Counted from the first letter of the stretch, positions 39,332 through 48,820 are shown. The stretch is 64,000 nucleotides of DNA from Bifidobacterium sp. (GCA_022640915.1 JALCCT010000004.1:62001-126000), one strand, 5' to 3'. Notes: generated by a model not told the origin, from the letters alone. Numbers and translations are program-made.

Positions 39332-41128
39332 CTACATCTGCTGCGGAGCACTGACCCCGAGCAAATCCAGCCCCGATGCAATGACGGTGCGCACGGCATC
39401 ATTGAGCTTGAGTCGCGCCGCAGCACGCGCCGGTTCGGGGTTCTTGGCGATGCGCACGGCCTCGCGCGTCTCCTGCGGCTCGCGCTCTTCGGGGTCGGTT
39501 AACGCCATTGGCACAACGCGTTCGAGGTTATACCACTTATGGTAGGCGGATGCGAGATCCTCCAGATAATGGGCCACGCGATGCGGTGCACGCAGATCTC
39601 CCGCCTGCGCGAGCACAGCGGGCCACTGTGCCAGCGCCGCCAGCGCCACGCCATCCGCCTCGGTGTCCAAGAGGCTCAGATCTGCACAATCTGCGCTAAT
39701 TCCCGCAGCCTGGGCATTGCGCGCGACATTGCAACTGCGCGCGTGGGCGTATTGCACATAATAAACCGGATTCTCGTTGGTGTGCGAGGCGAGCAAGTTC
39801 AAGTCGATGTCCACACTCGTGTTGTAGTCGGTGCGTGCAAGCGAATACCGCGCCGCATCCACGCCGACCGCCTCGACCAAATCATCGATGGTGACGACAT
39901 TGCCGGCGCGCTTCGACATACGCACAGCTTTGCCGTCCTTCATCACGTTGACCAACTGGCCGATAAGGATCTGCATGTTCTCGCCCGGCGTGTCGCCGAA
40001 CGCCGCGCACATCGCCATCATGCGGCCGATATACCCGTGGTGGTCGGCGCCAAGCATATAGATCGCCACGTCTGCCGGGTCCACAGCACGATGACGCTTG
40101 TTCCAGTAGTAAGCGATATCGGCAGCGAAATAGGCGTAGTCGCCATCTGATTTGATGATCACACGATCCTTGTCATCACCATGTTTCGTAGAAGCGAACC
40201 AGGTTGCCCCGTCCTTCTCGAAGATATCACCGTTAGCGCGCAGCACGGCGAAAGCCTTCTCGACCTCGCCATCCTCATACAGGCTGTTCTCATGGAACCA
40301 AACATCGAAATGTACGCGGAAATCACGCATCGACTGCTGAATTTCGGTGAACATCATTGGCACTGCACGCCTGCGGAACTCCTCGCGCTGCTCGGAATCA
40401 CCCTCACCCAAAGCGTTGCCGTCCTTGTCCACGCCGCTGTCGACACGCGGCAGATTCAGGATATCGACGCCATCGCCTTTGGCTTCGGCGATCACGCTAT
40501 CGGCGATTTCCCCAATATACGTGCCTTTATACCCATCAGCCGGGGTTTGCTCGCCATGCGCTGCAGCAACCAACGACTTGGCGAAGCGGTTGATCTGCTC
40601 GCCATGATCATTGAAATAATACTCGCGCACAACCTTCGCGCCGTTCGCCTCCAGAACTCGGGCCATGGAGTCGCCCGTGGCGGCCCAGCGCACCCCACCA
40701 ATATGGATGGGGCCGGTCGGATTAGCCGAGACGAATTCAAGGTTCAGCGTCTTACCGCCCAGATGATCGTTGTGCCCATACGACGCGCCCTGTTCGAGAA
40801 CCGTATCAACCACAGCCGCCGCCGAAGCGGAGTCAAGTGTGATATTAATGAAGCCAGGCCCCGCCACTTCGAGCGAGGCGATGCCTTCGGCGTCGGATAG
40901 TCTAGCCGCGAACAGTTGTGCGAGATCGCGCGGCCTCATGCCGGCCTTCTTAGCCAGCTGCATGGCAATATTCGACGACCAGTCGCCGTGGGAACGATCC
41001 TTGGGCCGCATCACGGTCAACTTCTCCACCGGCGGGATCATCGTGCTGTCCAGCGCGCCAGCATCAGAGCCCCCGGCCAGTTCATGGGCAATATCGCAAA
41101 TCAATGCACTCAATGCTTCGGGATTCAT
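39332..41128 (-). CDS. argS: Arginine–tRNA ligase
   Basis: Charges tRNA-Arg. The 598 residues are a normal length for the class I enzyme. Motifs are NPTGPIHIGGVR (HIGH region, near residue 135), the KMSKS-equivalent VRMSKRAGN near 405, and the alpha-helical DALR anticodon-binding domain at the C-terminus. TACACT lies 7 bases before the ATG and no ribosome site is visible, suggesting a leaderless transcript. In actinobacteria argS commonly precedes lysA, hom and thrB, as here. Confidence 0.97.
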   Translation of the reverse strand: MNPEALSALICDIAHELAGGSDAGALDSTMIPPVEKLTVMRPKDRSHGDWSSNIAMQLAKKAGMRPRDLAQLFAARLSDAEGIASLEVAGPGFINITLDSASAAAVVDTVLEQGASYGHNDHLGGKTLNLEFVSANPTGPIHIGGVRWAATGDSMARVLEANGAKVVREYYFNDHGEQINRFAKSLVAAAHGEQTPADGYKGTYIGEIADSVIAEAKGDGVDILNLPRVDSGVDKDGNALGEGDSEQREEFRRRAVPMMFTEIQQSMRDFRVHFDVWFHENSLYEDGEVEKAFAVLRANGDIFEKDGATWFASTKHGDDKDRVIIKSDGDYAYFAADIAYYWNKRHRAVDPADVAIYMLGADHHGYIGRMMAMCAAFGDTPGENMQILIGQLVNVMKDGKAVRMSKRAGNVVTIDDLVEAVGVDAARYSLARTDYNTSVDIDLNLLASHTNENPVYYVQYAHARSCNVARNAQAAGISADCADLSLLDTEADGVALAALAQWPAVLAQAGDLRAPHRVAHYLEDLASAYHKWYNLERVVPMALTDPEEREPQETREAVRIAKNPEPARAAARLKLNDAVRTVIASGLDLLGVSAPQQM

Positions 41129-41231
41129 TCTTATCAGTGTAGCTAATCCGGTGACAGCGGTGTTCCCTCACGTTTTGTCTCATCGTTTTTGCACCGGGAA
41201 ACACGAGCTGCGTTGCGCAACCGACCAGGCC

Positions 41232-42806
41232 TCAATGTTCCCATACCAGTGTGCTCAGCGACTGGGGCGGCAGTTCGACCGGACACAACTCATCTCCGTC
41301 CTGCACAGCAATCCTGCGCGCCGTCACTCCGTCATTGTTGACCACGAGCGCCATATGATCGTCCGGCGTAATAAAAGCCACATGCCGCACGCCGGGGATA
41401 TCGCAGGAAGCAATGCTGCTCACGCATCGCGAGCCGACTGGTACGAAACGGCTGAAATGGCCGATCACATAGTAATCCGCGTTCTTGGTAGCTGCTCCGC
41501 TCGCGCGATCGACGCTCAGCAGCCCTCGATTGCGCGAATGCTGGCGATCATAGCGACGATAGTAATAGTCCGGGCCGCCGTCCCTGTCCAGTGCGACGTT
41601 CCAGAGCACGACGCATTGCGCCCAGTTGCGCAGCATTGCAATGACGCGGTTGCTCATGCCCAGCAAGGCCGCTTCCCAGTTGCGCGGCCCCCAATCTCCG
41701 CCCGATGCCTCTGTCACCCAGATGCCCTTATTGGGCCAGAGTTCGTGAATCCTACTCATTGTTGATGAGGAGCCGCCGTAATAGTGCCATGCCGACCCAG
41801 CTACGGCCTGCAGCGCACCGCCACGCGCATAGAGGGTTTTGACGAATTCACCATCGGGATAGCGATCAGTCGAATAATTGTGGTCCCAGCACATGATATT
41901 GACATCGTCCAAACCCTCAGCGTGCAGCCGAGGAGCCAACTGGTCAGCAATGAACGCAGCCTGTTCTTCGGGACTCATCGCCATTGACGGCCATATCGCC
42001 TGCGCATTGTCCGGCTCATTGACCGGCGTAAGACCGAATACGTCGAGGCCATGATCGCGATACAGCCGCACAAACGCCGCCAGATAGCGGGCATAGGCGT
42101 CGTAATACGATTTACGCAAACGGCCGATGCAATGCGGCCAAGCTCGTCGCCGACCCAAGACGCTGAGATTCGTTTTCATCCACGCTGGTGCACTCCACGG
42201 CGAGACGATGATACGCAACCCTTGCCACCGCCGCTCTGCATTCCTCGTTGTGCCGCATATCGCAGCCCGTACCGCTACAGGGCTGGCGCATCGCCGCGCA
42301 TCCACTCGTTCATCTTCCCGTTGCGCACCGCGCAACGACACCGCCTGTGCCGCCTCCAACATTGGCACAATCCGTTCCTCTTCCACATTGAATCGCAGCG
42401 AACGCAGCCGTTTGTCGGGCCATCGGCGCACAAACGAGTATGGCCGTGTCACATGGTCAGAAGGCCCTATCGGCTGGCGCAGCATTGACAGTCCGATCCC
42501 ATCGACCGGGTCGAACAAGTCGCGAATCATCTGGCCCGGGTCATCTACTGCACTCGCCCACAAGTCAGCACTAGCCTCGGTTATCGACGCGCCGAAGCCA
42601 TCGATCCGCTGCCGGAGATTCATCGTATCTACCACGATTCGGGGCAATGAATACACCGGTTCCCAAGCTGTTGCTGTTATCGACCCGGCCGACGAGTTTT
42701 CAGATACCGGCAAGGCCTCCCGCGGCACTTCAATCTCCTCCATGCAGCGCAGCAGGCCAGAGTCATCATCGTTAGCCTGAGTAACTACCATCCGCGCGCC
42801 ATGCAT
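41232..42806 (-). CDS. GH30-family beta-glycosidase with an unusual in-frame insertion
   Basis: Retaining glycosidase of 524 residues with the GH30 barrel and C-terminal beta-strands. The acid/base glutamate is in TPVNEPDNAQ (Glu264) and the nucleophile in WVTEASGG (Glu366); RIDGFGASITEASA marks the barrel start. No signal peptide is seen, so it should act on imported oligosaccharides. Residues about 157–195 are an Arg/Ala/Cys-rich segment absent from the second GH30 in this window. It starts SLRGAQR at a perfect DNA palindrome. The frame opens 17 codons earlier, but ATG 42806 has TATGCT 6 bases upstream. Subfamily and substrate (beta-glucosidic, possibly beta-1,6) remain inference. Confidence 0.88.
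   Translation of the reverse strand: MHGARMVVTQANDDDSGLLRCMEEIEVPREALPVSENSSAGSITATAWEPVYSLPRIVVDTMNLRQRIDGFGASITEASADLWASAVDDPGQMIRDLFDPVDGIGLSMLRQPIGPSDHVTRPYSFVRRWPDKRLRSLRFNVEEERIVPMLEAAQAVSLRGAQREDERVDARRCASPVAVRAAICGTTRNAERRWQGLRIIVSPWSAPAWMKTNLSVLGRRRAWPHCIGRLRKSYYDAYARYLAAFVRLYRDHGLDVFGLTPVNEPDNAQAIWPSMAMSPEEQAAFIADQLAPRLHAEGLDDVNIMCWDHNYSTDRYPDGEFVKTLYARGGALQAVAGSAWHYYGGSSSTMSRIHELWPNKGIWVTEASGGDWGPRNWEAALLGMSNRVIAMLRNWAQCVVLWNVALDRDGGPDYYYRRYDRQHSRNRGLLSVDRASGAATKNADYYVIGHFSRFVPVGSRCVSSIASCDIPGVRHVAFITPDDHMALVVNNDGVTARRIAVQDGDELCPVELPPQSLSTLVWEH
42320..42338. repeat. Palindrome at the edge of the GH30 insertion
   Basis: CGTTGCGC and GCGCAACG form an 8-base inverted repeat with a 3-base spacer inside the GH30 gene. 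It encodes SLRGAQR, the first residues of the inserted stretch. Peptides of this kind are often the translation of dispersed palindromic elements in other bacteria. Confidence 0.5.
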
Positions 42807-43107
42807 AGTCCAAGCATACGAACGCACGCCTACAGTGCGAATACGACGTTCGCACACTGCGCGAGTGCTTTGCCCGCAATTCGGCCATCTGTTATTAGAT
42901 AGATTTCGACGCGAAGGTGTCTACTCCATTGTCAACGAGGGTATAGGGCATCCAATTACAGATCGTACAATCAACAGGGACTTTGCCGTTGCACCGGGAC
43001 AATGACCATGCCCCTAACAGGCAATACGTCCGTCATACACCGCAACGCAGAACGACTTCGGCATCGGAGGACGCCGAGTAAGATCACCTACGTGGTCTCC
43101 TCCCAAA

Positions 43108-43497
43108 TCAGGCGAGCGCGATAGCATCAATCTCGACGAGTGCGCCCTTGGGGATGGCGTTGCCGCCGAAGGCGACACGAGCCGGCTTAACAGCACCGGT
43201 AAAGTATTGCGCGTACTGCCTATCGACCTCGGAAAAGTCTTCGACGTGCGCAAGATATACAGTGGCGCGCACTACCCGGCTGACATCCGAACCGGCAGCC
43301 TGCAGAATGGCCGCAAGGTTCTTCAGCGACTGCGCGGCCTGTTCGGCAGCGCCCGGCCCGGCCAGCTCACCCGTAGCTGGATCAATGCCGAGCTGGCCCG
43401 AGACGAATATGAATCCGTTCGCCTTTACCGCTTGGCTGTATGCTCCCAATGCAGCTGGCGCGGCTGCGGATGACACTGCCTCGATGGCGTTACTCAT
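43108..43497 (-). CDS. ridA: RidA-family enamine/imine deaminase
   Basis: A 129-residue protein of the RidA/YjgF/YER057c family, hydrolysing reactive 2-aminoacrylate and related imines made by pyridoxal-phosphate enzymes. Family features are GAYSQAVKANGFIFVSGQLG, a central helix, the catalytic arginine in KPARVAF, and the C-terminal GALVEIDAIA. The start has AGGGAA upstream. It is flanked by sugar-catabolism genes but has no evident functional tie to them. Confidence 0.94.
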   Translation of the reverse strand: MSNAIEAVSSAAAPAALGAYSQAVKANGFIFVSGQLGIDPATGELAGPGAAEQAAQSLKNLAAILQAAGSDVSRVVRATVYLAHVEDFSEVDRQYAQYFTGAVKPARVAFGGNAIPKGALVEIDAIALA

Positions 43498-43928
43498 GGT
43501 TGCTTATTCCCTTCGGTAAATCGTTAATGCCATGGACGTGCTCTATGCCCGAGTGGATGGTGCGGCGACCCGCATGGCACGAGCGACACCGTCCATAACC
43601 CAATGCGTTACCACCGTGCATGTTCCATACTATCGTGCCCCACATAGCGGCTTTCGTATCAAGCACTATCGTGCTCGTCTGTTTTTCACAACGCGCGCGC
43701 AACCATGCTGCTCGCGTTGGCCTGTGAGCGATGTGCATTGGCGTTATGCCTGGAATCTGCCACACATCACGCCAATACACACCACGCAATCCACACCACC
43801 GCTAAGAAACACCGCACACTAAAGATGAAAGGACTCATATAGCCACCCAAGGCCGGCGATATCATTCTCCGGCCCCTTGGCGGAAGCTCGCTGAACCTAT
43901 AGCTAATCCGCTGGGGTTTCCCATAGGC
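43498..43928. other. Intergenic region between ridA and the first ABC importer
   Basis: About 430 bases without a convincing gene. It contains the hairpin at 43847–43880. A short inverted repeat AGCAC-TATC-GTGCT lies near 43657–43672, and its ACTATCGTGC core recurs about 30 bases away. It may mark the ridA promoter; no factor can be assigned. Confidence 0.4.
43847..43880 (-). terminator. Hairpin after the first ABC importer operon
   Basis: CCAAGGCCGG pairs with CCGGCCCCTTGG, leaving a 2-base bulge, about 50 bases downstream of the permease stop. It is GC-rich, without a long T run. Confidence 0.45.
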
Positions 43929-44843
43929 TCAGCCCTTTACTGCTCCAGACGTTACGCCAGCTACCACGTAGCGCTGCAAGAACATGTAGAGGATCAGGAT
44001 CGGCAGCATGGCAAGCAGCAGAGCCGCCATGACCAGGCCGATATCGGTAGAATAGGTGCCATAGAACACCTTTGTAGCGATTGGTATGGTGTACAGCTCC
44101 TTGGGTCCCAACACCAGTGAAGGCAAAAGATAGTCGTTCCAGAACGCCATCGCGTCGATGATAGTCACCGTGGCCACAGTTGGCTTAAGCAGCGGGAAGA
44201 CAACGCTCCAGAAGGTCTTCCACTTGGTGGCGCCGTCGATTTCAGCGGCCTCCTCCAGCTCAGCGGGGATGTTCGTGCGGATCGCACCGTGAAACATGAA
44301 GACCGCCAAGGAAACCGAGAACCCCACATGCATAAGAATCAAGGTGAGCCGGTGATTGAGCACCCCGAAGATGCCACCGTACACAGACACCAGCGGCACC
44401 ATGATGACCTGGAAAGGGATCACCATTGAGGCAACCAACGCTGCGAAGAAGATGCTGCTGGCCTTCCATGTTGGGTTGCGCACGATGACATATGCCGCCA
44501 TCGCGGAGAGCAGCACGGTGAGCACGGTGGCGCTGACGGTGACGATGAGAGAATTGCCAAACACCGTCCAGAAGTCCATCTTCTCCATCGCGTTGGGGAA
44601 GTTATCCCACGTGAAACCGTGCCTGCCTACCAGTGACAGCGGGCTCGAAGTGATGTCGGCCTTCGTCTTGAAGACGTTGATGAGCACCAAGACGAACGGC
44701 GCGATGAATGCGAGGAACAGCACGCTCAGCACGAGCAAGGTCACCACGTGGAGGATTTTCTCACGCATAGGCGTTTTGGCGTGCGACTTGGATGTGACCA
44801 CTGCTGCGCCTGTTGCGTGGTTCATTGTTGCGTGGTTCATCAT
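43929..44843 (-). CDS. Sugar ABC transporter permease, MalG type
   Basis: Inner-membrane permease of a carbohydrate importer (CUT1 family), 304 residues with six helices. The EAA loop facing the ATPase is ELEEAAEIDGATKWKTFWSVV, followed by the MalG-type ending. The gene begins at an ATG overlapping the stop of the upstream permease (ATGA). The first codons are a perfect 15-base tandem duplication giving MNHATMNHAT. The operon lacks an ATPase gene, so a shared MsiK-type ATPase elsewhere is expected. Confidence 0.93.
   Translation of the reverse strand: MMNHATMNHATGAAVVTSKSHAKTPMREKILHVVTLLVLSVLFLAFIAPFVLVLINVFKTKADITSSPLSLVGRHGFTWDNFPNAMEKMDFWTVFGNSLIVTVSATVLTVLLSAMAAYVIVRNPTWKASSIFFAALVASMVIPFQVIMVPLVSVYGGIFGVLNHRLTLILMHVGFSVSLAVFMFHGAIRTNIPAELEEAAEIDGATKWKTFWSVVFPLLKPTVATVTIIDAMAFWNDYLLPSLVLGPKELYTIPIATKVFYGTYSTDIGLVMAALLLAMLPILILYMFLQRYVVAGVTSGAVKG
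44811..44840 (-). repeat. Perfect 15-base duplication at a permease start codon
   Basis: Two adjacent identical 15-base units, each starting with ATG (ATGAACCACGCAACA on the minus strand), encode MNHAT twice. This gives the permease three near in-frame start codons at 44843, 44840 and 44825. Confidence 0.9.
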
Positions 44844-45724
44844 GCCTCCACCTCGCCCTTCTTGCCGAAGTAGACCTGCGCCATGCCGATAGCCGCGCAG
44901 ATGACGAAAAGCACCAGCGCCTCGGCCTGGCCAGTGCCGTACTGCTTATAGACGAACGCTTGGTTGTATACGTGCATGGCCGCTAGCACTGACGAGTTGA
45001 AGGGGTCTCCGTTGGTCAGCGAGAGGTTGACATCGTAGACCATGAAGCAGCGTGTGGTGCTCAGGAAGATGCATTGCACGAAGGACGAGCGCATCAGCGG
45101 AATCGTCACATGCAGGATCGCCTGTGATTTCGAACAGCCATCGATGAGCGCAGCCTCCTTGAGACTTTGGTCAACGCCCATGAACCCGGCGACGTAGATC
45201 AGCATCATGTAGCCCGCATATTGCCAGACCGACACGAGAATCAGGCAGAACAACGCGCCGTTCGGCGTGGAGAGCAGCGAAGGCACGCTGCTCTCCGCTT
45301 TGGTCAGAGCGGTGCCGATGACCACGAAGGCGCGGTTGAACACAAACTGCCACACGTAGCCCAAGACGATGCCGCCGATGAGGTTCGGGATGAAGAAGCC
45401 CGCCCGGAAGAAATTCTGCCCCTTGATGCCGCTGGTGACCAGATAGGCTAGGAAGAAAGCGAGGATATTGACCAGGACGACGGAGATCACCGAGTAAATG
45501 ATGGTCAGCATTAGCGAATGCCAGTATGCGGAATCCGCGAACGTCGCCCTGTAGTTGTCAAGTCCGACGAAAGGCTTCTGCGGCGAGATGCCATCCCACT
45601 TCGTGAAGGTCAGATACAGACCGTAAACGAACGGGACAACGACCACCAGCGAAAAGAGAACCGCCGCAGGTCCGGCGAACATGAAGAACTGACCCACCTT
45701 GTAAGATAGCTTGTTGCGTTTCAT
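44840..45724 (-). CDS. Sugar ABC transporter permease, MalF type
   Basis: Second permease subunit of the importer, 294 residues. It has six helices and the EAA loop SLKEAALIDGCSKSQAILHV near residue 200. The frame is open for 20 codons upstream, but the ATG at 45724 begins the conserved basic N-terminus (MKRNKLSYK) and has GGGGGA upstream. It lies between the binding protein gene and the MalG-type permease in the usual order. Confidence 0.93.
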   Translation of the reverse strand: MKRNKLSYKVGQFFMFAGPAAVLFSLVVVVPFVYGLYLTFTKWDGISPQKPFVGLDNYRATFADSAYWHSLMLTIIYSVISVVLVNILAFFLAYLVTSGIKGQNFFRAGFFIPNLIGGIVLGYVWQFVFNRAFVVIGTALTKAESSVPSLLSTPNGALFCLILVSVWQYAGYMMLIYVAGFMGVDQSLKEAALIDGCSKSQAILHVTIPLMRSSFVQCIFLSTTRCFMVYDVNLSLTNGDPFNSSVLAAMHVYNQAFVYKQYGTGQAEALVLFVICAAIGMAQVYFGKKGEVEA

Positions 45725-45846
45725 ACGTTCATTCCCCCTTTGCCTTATGCGCAAGCCACATGCTGCATCTGCAAGCGCAATCACATGTCATTGCATCGCT
45801 CGCGAGCAGCTGGCATCTGCATCATGAGACGCTGGAATCAGATGGT

Positions 45847-47151
45847 TCACTCACTCGATCCGGAGAGCTTCGCACTCTTCCAGTAAGCTTCAATCGCTTT
45901 GGCGAACTGGCCGCGATTCTCTTGGTTGGCGAGATACTTCTGGAAGTCGGCGCCGAGCTTCGTGTAATGATCGTCGGGCAGGAAGTTGAAATTCGCGATC
46001 AGCTTGTCTGCATCGACGTATTCCTTCACCGAGACGCCCAGCGGGTCAGCGACGGGCTGCGTGTTGTTGGTGAACGCAGGGACGAGGGAGGCGTCCTTGG
46101 TGATGAAGGTCTGCCCTTCCTTGCTGTCGGCCAGCCATGTGAGGAACGCCTTGGCTTCCTTGCGCTGCTTGTCGGAAGTGTTCTTCGAAGAGTCGATGAA
46201 TAGGAACTTGGAGCCTCCTCCCACGAGCTTATCGTTGCTGCCGTCATCGGTATTCTGCGGCACGGGCATGATTCCCATGTTCTTGGAGTAATCGTACTGG
46301 TTGAGCACGGACCAATCCCAGTTGCCGCCGAACATGAAGGCGATCTTGCCCTCGGCCAAGTTCTGCTCGGTCACCTCCCGCTCAGCCGAAATGGCGCTGC
46401 TGGCCGCGTAGTTGTTCTTCTTGAGCACGTCGAAGGTGTCCATAAGGGCGTTGAACTTGGCATCGCTCGCCAGATCCACCTTGCCAGCCTGCAGATCCTT
46501 GATAAATGCCTCAGGATCCTTTTGCTCCTCGTATACCTGAGGCAGGAAGTGAGCAGCGAGCGACCAGTCCTCTTTCATGACGCCAGTGGGCGATTTCATG
46601 CCGCCGTCCTTGAGCTCTTGAATTAGGCTCTTGAACTCGTCGAGGGTCTTGTAAGCATCCGGGTTGAAGTCCTTGCCGGTAATCTTCTTGATGGCGTCGG
46701 CGTTGTAGATCAGGCCACGCGCTTCAACGCAGACGGGGAACCCGTAGGTCTTGCCGTCGATCGAGATGGCGTATTTGGTGTCTTTGACCCATGGCTGGTC
46801 GCTCAAGTCAATCGCATGATCCTTGGCGAGCGTATAGACGTCCTTGGCGTCCACCATGGAGATGGTGTATGGGTCGTTGGACGCGTATTTCGTCGACAGA
46901 TGGGTTGTGACCGGATCTGCGGACATGTAGACTTCGACGTCGACACCCTTCTCCTTGGAATACTGTTTGGCCATATCTTCCATCTGGCTTTGGATCTCGG
47001 ACTTCGAATTGAAGATGGTGATCTTGTCTCCTGAGGATCCTGAGCCGGAGCCACATGCCGAAAGCATGCCGAAAGCCATCACCGTCGAGAGGACGGCACC
47101 TCCCCAGCGCTTCCACGATGACGGGATAACCAAAGAATTGCTAGCGTTCAT
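45847..47151 (-). CDS. Sugar ABC transporter solute-binding lipoprotein
   Basis: Extracellular binding protein of 434 residues (bacterial extracellular binding protein family 1). A signal peptide with positive WKRW start and lipobox LSAC places the lipidated Cys near residue 33. The mature domain begins with ITIFNSKSEIQSQMEDMA, the open sugar-binding fold. It is first gene of the importer operon behind a strong promoter with a LacI-type operator. Substrate not predictable; nearby GH30 and GH3 genes suggest beta-glucosides. Confidence 0.93.
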   Translation of the reverse strand: MNASNSLVIPSSWKRWGGAVLSTVMAFGMLSACGSGSGSSGDKITIFNSKSEIQSQMEDMAKQYSKEKGVDVEVYMSADPVTTHLSTKYASNDPYTISMVDAKDVYTLAKDHAIDLSDQPWVKDTKYAISIDGKTYGFPVCVEARGLIYNADAIKKITGKDFNPDAYKTLDEFKSLIQELKDGGMKSPTGVMKEDWSLAAHFLPQVYEEQKDPEAFIKDLQAGKVDLASDAKFNALMDTFDVLKKNNYAASSAISAEREVTEQNLAEGKIAFMFGGNWDWSVLNQYDYSKNMGIMPVPQNTDDGSNDKLVGGGSKFLFIDSSKNTSDKQRKEAKAFLTWLADSKEGQTFITKDASLVPAFTNNTQPVADPLGVSVKEYVDADKLIANFNFLPDDHYTKLGADFQKYLANQENRGQFAKAIEAYWKSAKLSGSSE

Positions 47152-47502
47152 GAGTTCACTGATTCCTTTCTCTCTTCGCCCCGATCAACACAACGCTGTA
47201 TGGCGAAATCGCCAAGCCGGGGAAAAGACCTCATATACCTTGACTAAACAATGAAACCGGACTACATCGAACCGGTTCGTTGTCTACTAAAATCGACTAT
47301 ACCGGTGTGTCCAATCGTTTGTCAACTTGCGCCTCGCGCAGCTAAACGAAAAGCGCATTAGGCTTTTCACAGGCTCGACCGCGCGCCCATCACCGGCCGG
47401 AATATAGCGCGCAGCACCACTAGCGCATCATCGCAAGTTGCGTGGCCTAGCCATTACACCAGTCATACGGATGCACGCCATGCGCCGAGGTCCTTAGCTG
47501 TC
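47152..47502 (-). other. Upstream region of the first ABC importer
   Basis: No coding sequence. It contains the promoter and LacI-type operator at 47268–47325; the part between 47330 and 47502 shows nothing I can name. Confidence 0.6.
47268..47325 (-). promoter_or_regulatory. Promoter with LacI-family operator for the first ABC importer
   Basis: On the minus strand TTGACA (47320–47325) and TATAGT (47296–47301), spaced 18 bases, make a strong promoter. The perfect palindrome CGAACCGGTTCG lies at 47268–47279, just after the expected transcription start. Its central CG and the flanking sequence fit LacI-family sugar repressors. No LacI gene is in the window, so the repressor must be encoded elsewhere. 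Confidence 0.8.
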
Positions 47503-48135
47503 TTACCGCTGATCGATGCGACGGAAAATGGGCTCGTACAGCCATGCGCAGCAATACTGCGGCAGCGAGATGCCGAACATGATCAGCAGTGGAATGGCGT
47601 AGAGGAAATATCTGGCAGACAACAGCGCGAAGACAACCAGAATGGCCAGCATGCCCATCGTACGGGGGAAGAACCCAATCGCCAGCAGCGCTGCATTCTT
47701 CAACTGCCTTGCGAGCGGATTGCGGTAGCGCGAAATGAGCACGAACAGATACTGTCCGCAAGCTGCGACGAACAAACCAACCACAGCCAAAACCACAACC
47801 ATGAGTGTATGCAGGTTCGCGGGCAGCGAGCTGAGCGTCCAGACATCAACCGCCATGACGAGCCCGATGGCCAACATGGGCAACCAAGCTGCTGTGGACT
47901 GTTTGAAATTGCGTCTGAACGCGTCCCAGAATTGCCGGGCGATATATGTTTCCTCGTTCCTGACCATGCGCCACAGCACAGCATGCATCGCCGTGATTGA
48001 GGCGCCGACGCTCACAACCGGCAAGCAACAGATAAGCGTCAGGACGTTGAGTTCGACGAGGTCGAAGCACACGCCCATGAAACGGAAGAAGACATTATCC
48101 TGATCGAAGAACCGCTGGTTGAATGGTTTCGCCAC
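47503..48135 (-). CDS. DUF624 (YesL-like) membrane protein
   Basis: A 210-residue protein with about five or six hydrophobic helices. The N-terminal part (DQDNVFFRFMGVCFDLVELNVLTLICCLPVVSVGAS summarised by its LPVVSVGA core) is characteristic of DUF624/YesL proteins, which accompany sugar ABC importers and glycosidases. Their role is unknown. The start is GTG at 48135 with AAGGAGG 8 bases upstream. It lies upstream of the first importer but is separated from it by that operon's own promoter. A paralogue is at 53.3 kb. Confidence 0.88.
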   Translation of the reverse strand: MAKPFNQRFFDQDNVFFRFMGVCFDLVELNVLTLICCLPVVSVGASITAMHAVLWRMVRNEETYIARQFWDAFRRNFKQSTAAWLPMLAIGLVMAVDVWTLSSLPANLHTLMVVVLAVVGLFVAACGQYLFVLISRYRNPLARQLKNAALLAIGFFPRTMGMLAILVVFALLSARYFLYAIPLLIMFGISLPQYCCAWLYEPIFRRIDQR

Positions 48136-48274
48136 CGCCGCGCCCTCCTTATAGTTCGACCTGCGTTAGGAACGAATCGCGCTGTCTGCCCTGTTCTGGC
48201 CTGACCAGCGAGCAGTTAGCTCATAGCTCGAAACCATCGTAGCGCCTAGGGCGTCCGCCTAACCAGATATCTGA

Positions 48275-48305
48275 AAGCCCGCCTAACCAGAGGTTAGGCG
48301 GGCTT
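48275..48305 (-). terminator. Strong hairpin after the GlsB-like gene
   Basis: A perfect 14-base stem, AAGCCCGCCTAACC/GGTTAGGCGGGCTT, with a 3-base loop, 80 bases downstream of the GlsB-like stop. A second copy of CCGCCTAACCAGA lies just to its left (48255–48267), so an alternative pairing with the right arm is possible. Confidence 0.75.
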
Positions 48306-48386
48306 CCACAGTGATATTTACCTGCTATCGGTCAAACATATTCGCCGTACCACCGCACGCGGATACTGCGCATGCCGGTAACCAAA

Positions 48387-48641
48387 TTACTTACTGCCAA
48401 CTTTGCTCACGACGAACGAGACAATCAGCACGACGATCACCGCGCCGATGATAGATGGGATGACTGCCATTCCGGCTAGCTGGGGGCCCCAGTCCCCGAG
48501 CAAGGCCTCTCCAACCGCGGAGCCGACCAGCCCTGCGATGATATTCGCGATCCAGCCCATCGACTTGCCTTTGCTGGTCAGGGCCCCGGCGATGACGCCG
48601 ATGATGGCTCCTACAATAAGCACCCATATCCAATGCAACAT
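48387..48641 (-). CDS. GlsB/YeaQ/YmgE-family small membrane protein
   Basis: An 84-residue protein of the transglycosylase-associated family with three hydrophobic, glycine-rich helices: IWVLIVGAIIGVIAGAL, an internal GWIANIIAGLVGSAVGEALL segment, and a C-terminal helix after IPSIIGA. These proteins are often stress-induced; their molecular function is unknown. AGAAGG precedes the ATG. Single gene with its own terminator. Confidence 0.92.
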   Translation of the reverse strand: MLHWIWVLIVGAIIGVIAGALTSKGKSMGWIANIIAGLVGSAVGEALLGDWGPQLAGMAVIPSIIGAVIVVLIVSFVVSKVGSK

Positions 48642-48820
48642 GATCGGACCTTCTTTCCAGTATTGTGAAACTACCTATGACTCATGTCATTTTATCTGAG
48701 GGTCGGTGGTTTCGTCCTGATTCGTCCTTAGCGGAAATTGGGAATAACCTGAATGGGTATGAGGCAATGCCCAAAGCGGGTATGGTTTGCGTTTCACGTC
48801 GCTGGACTGGGTGCTGCTGC

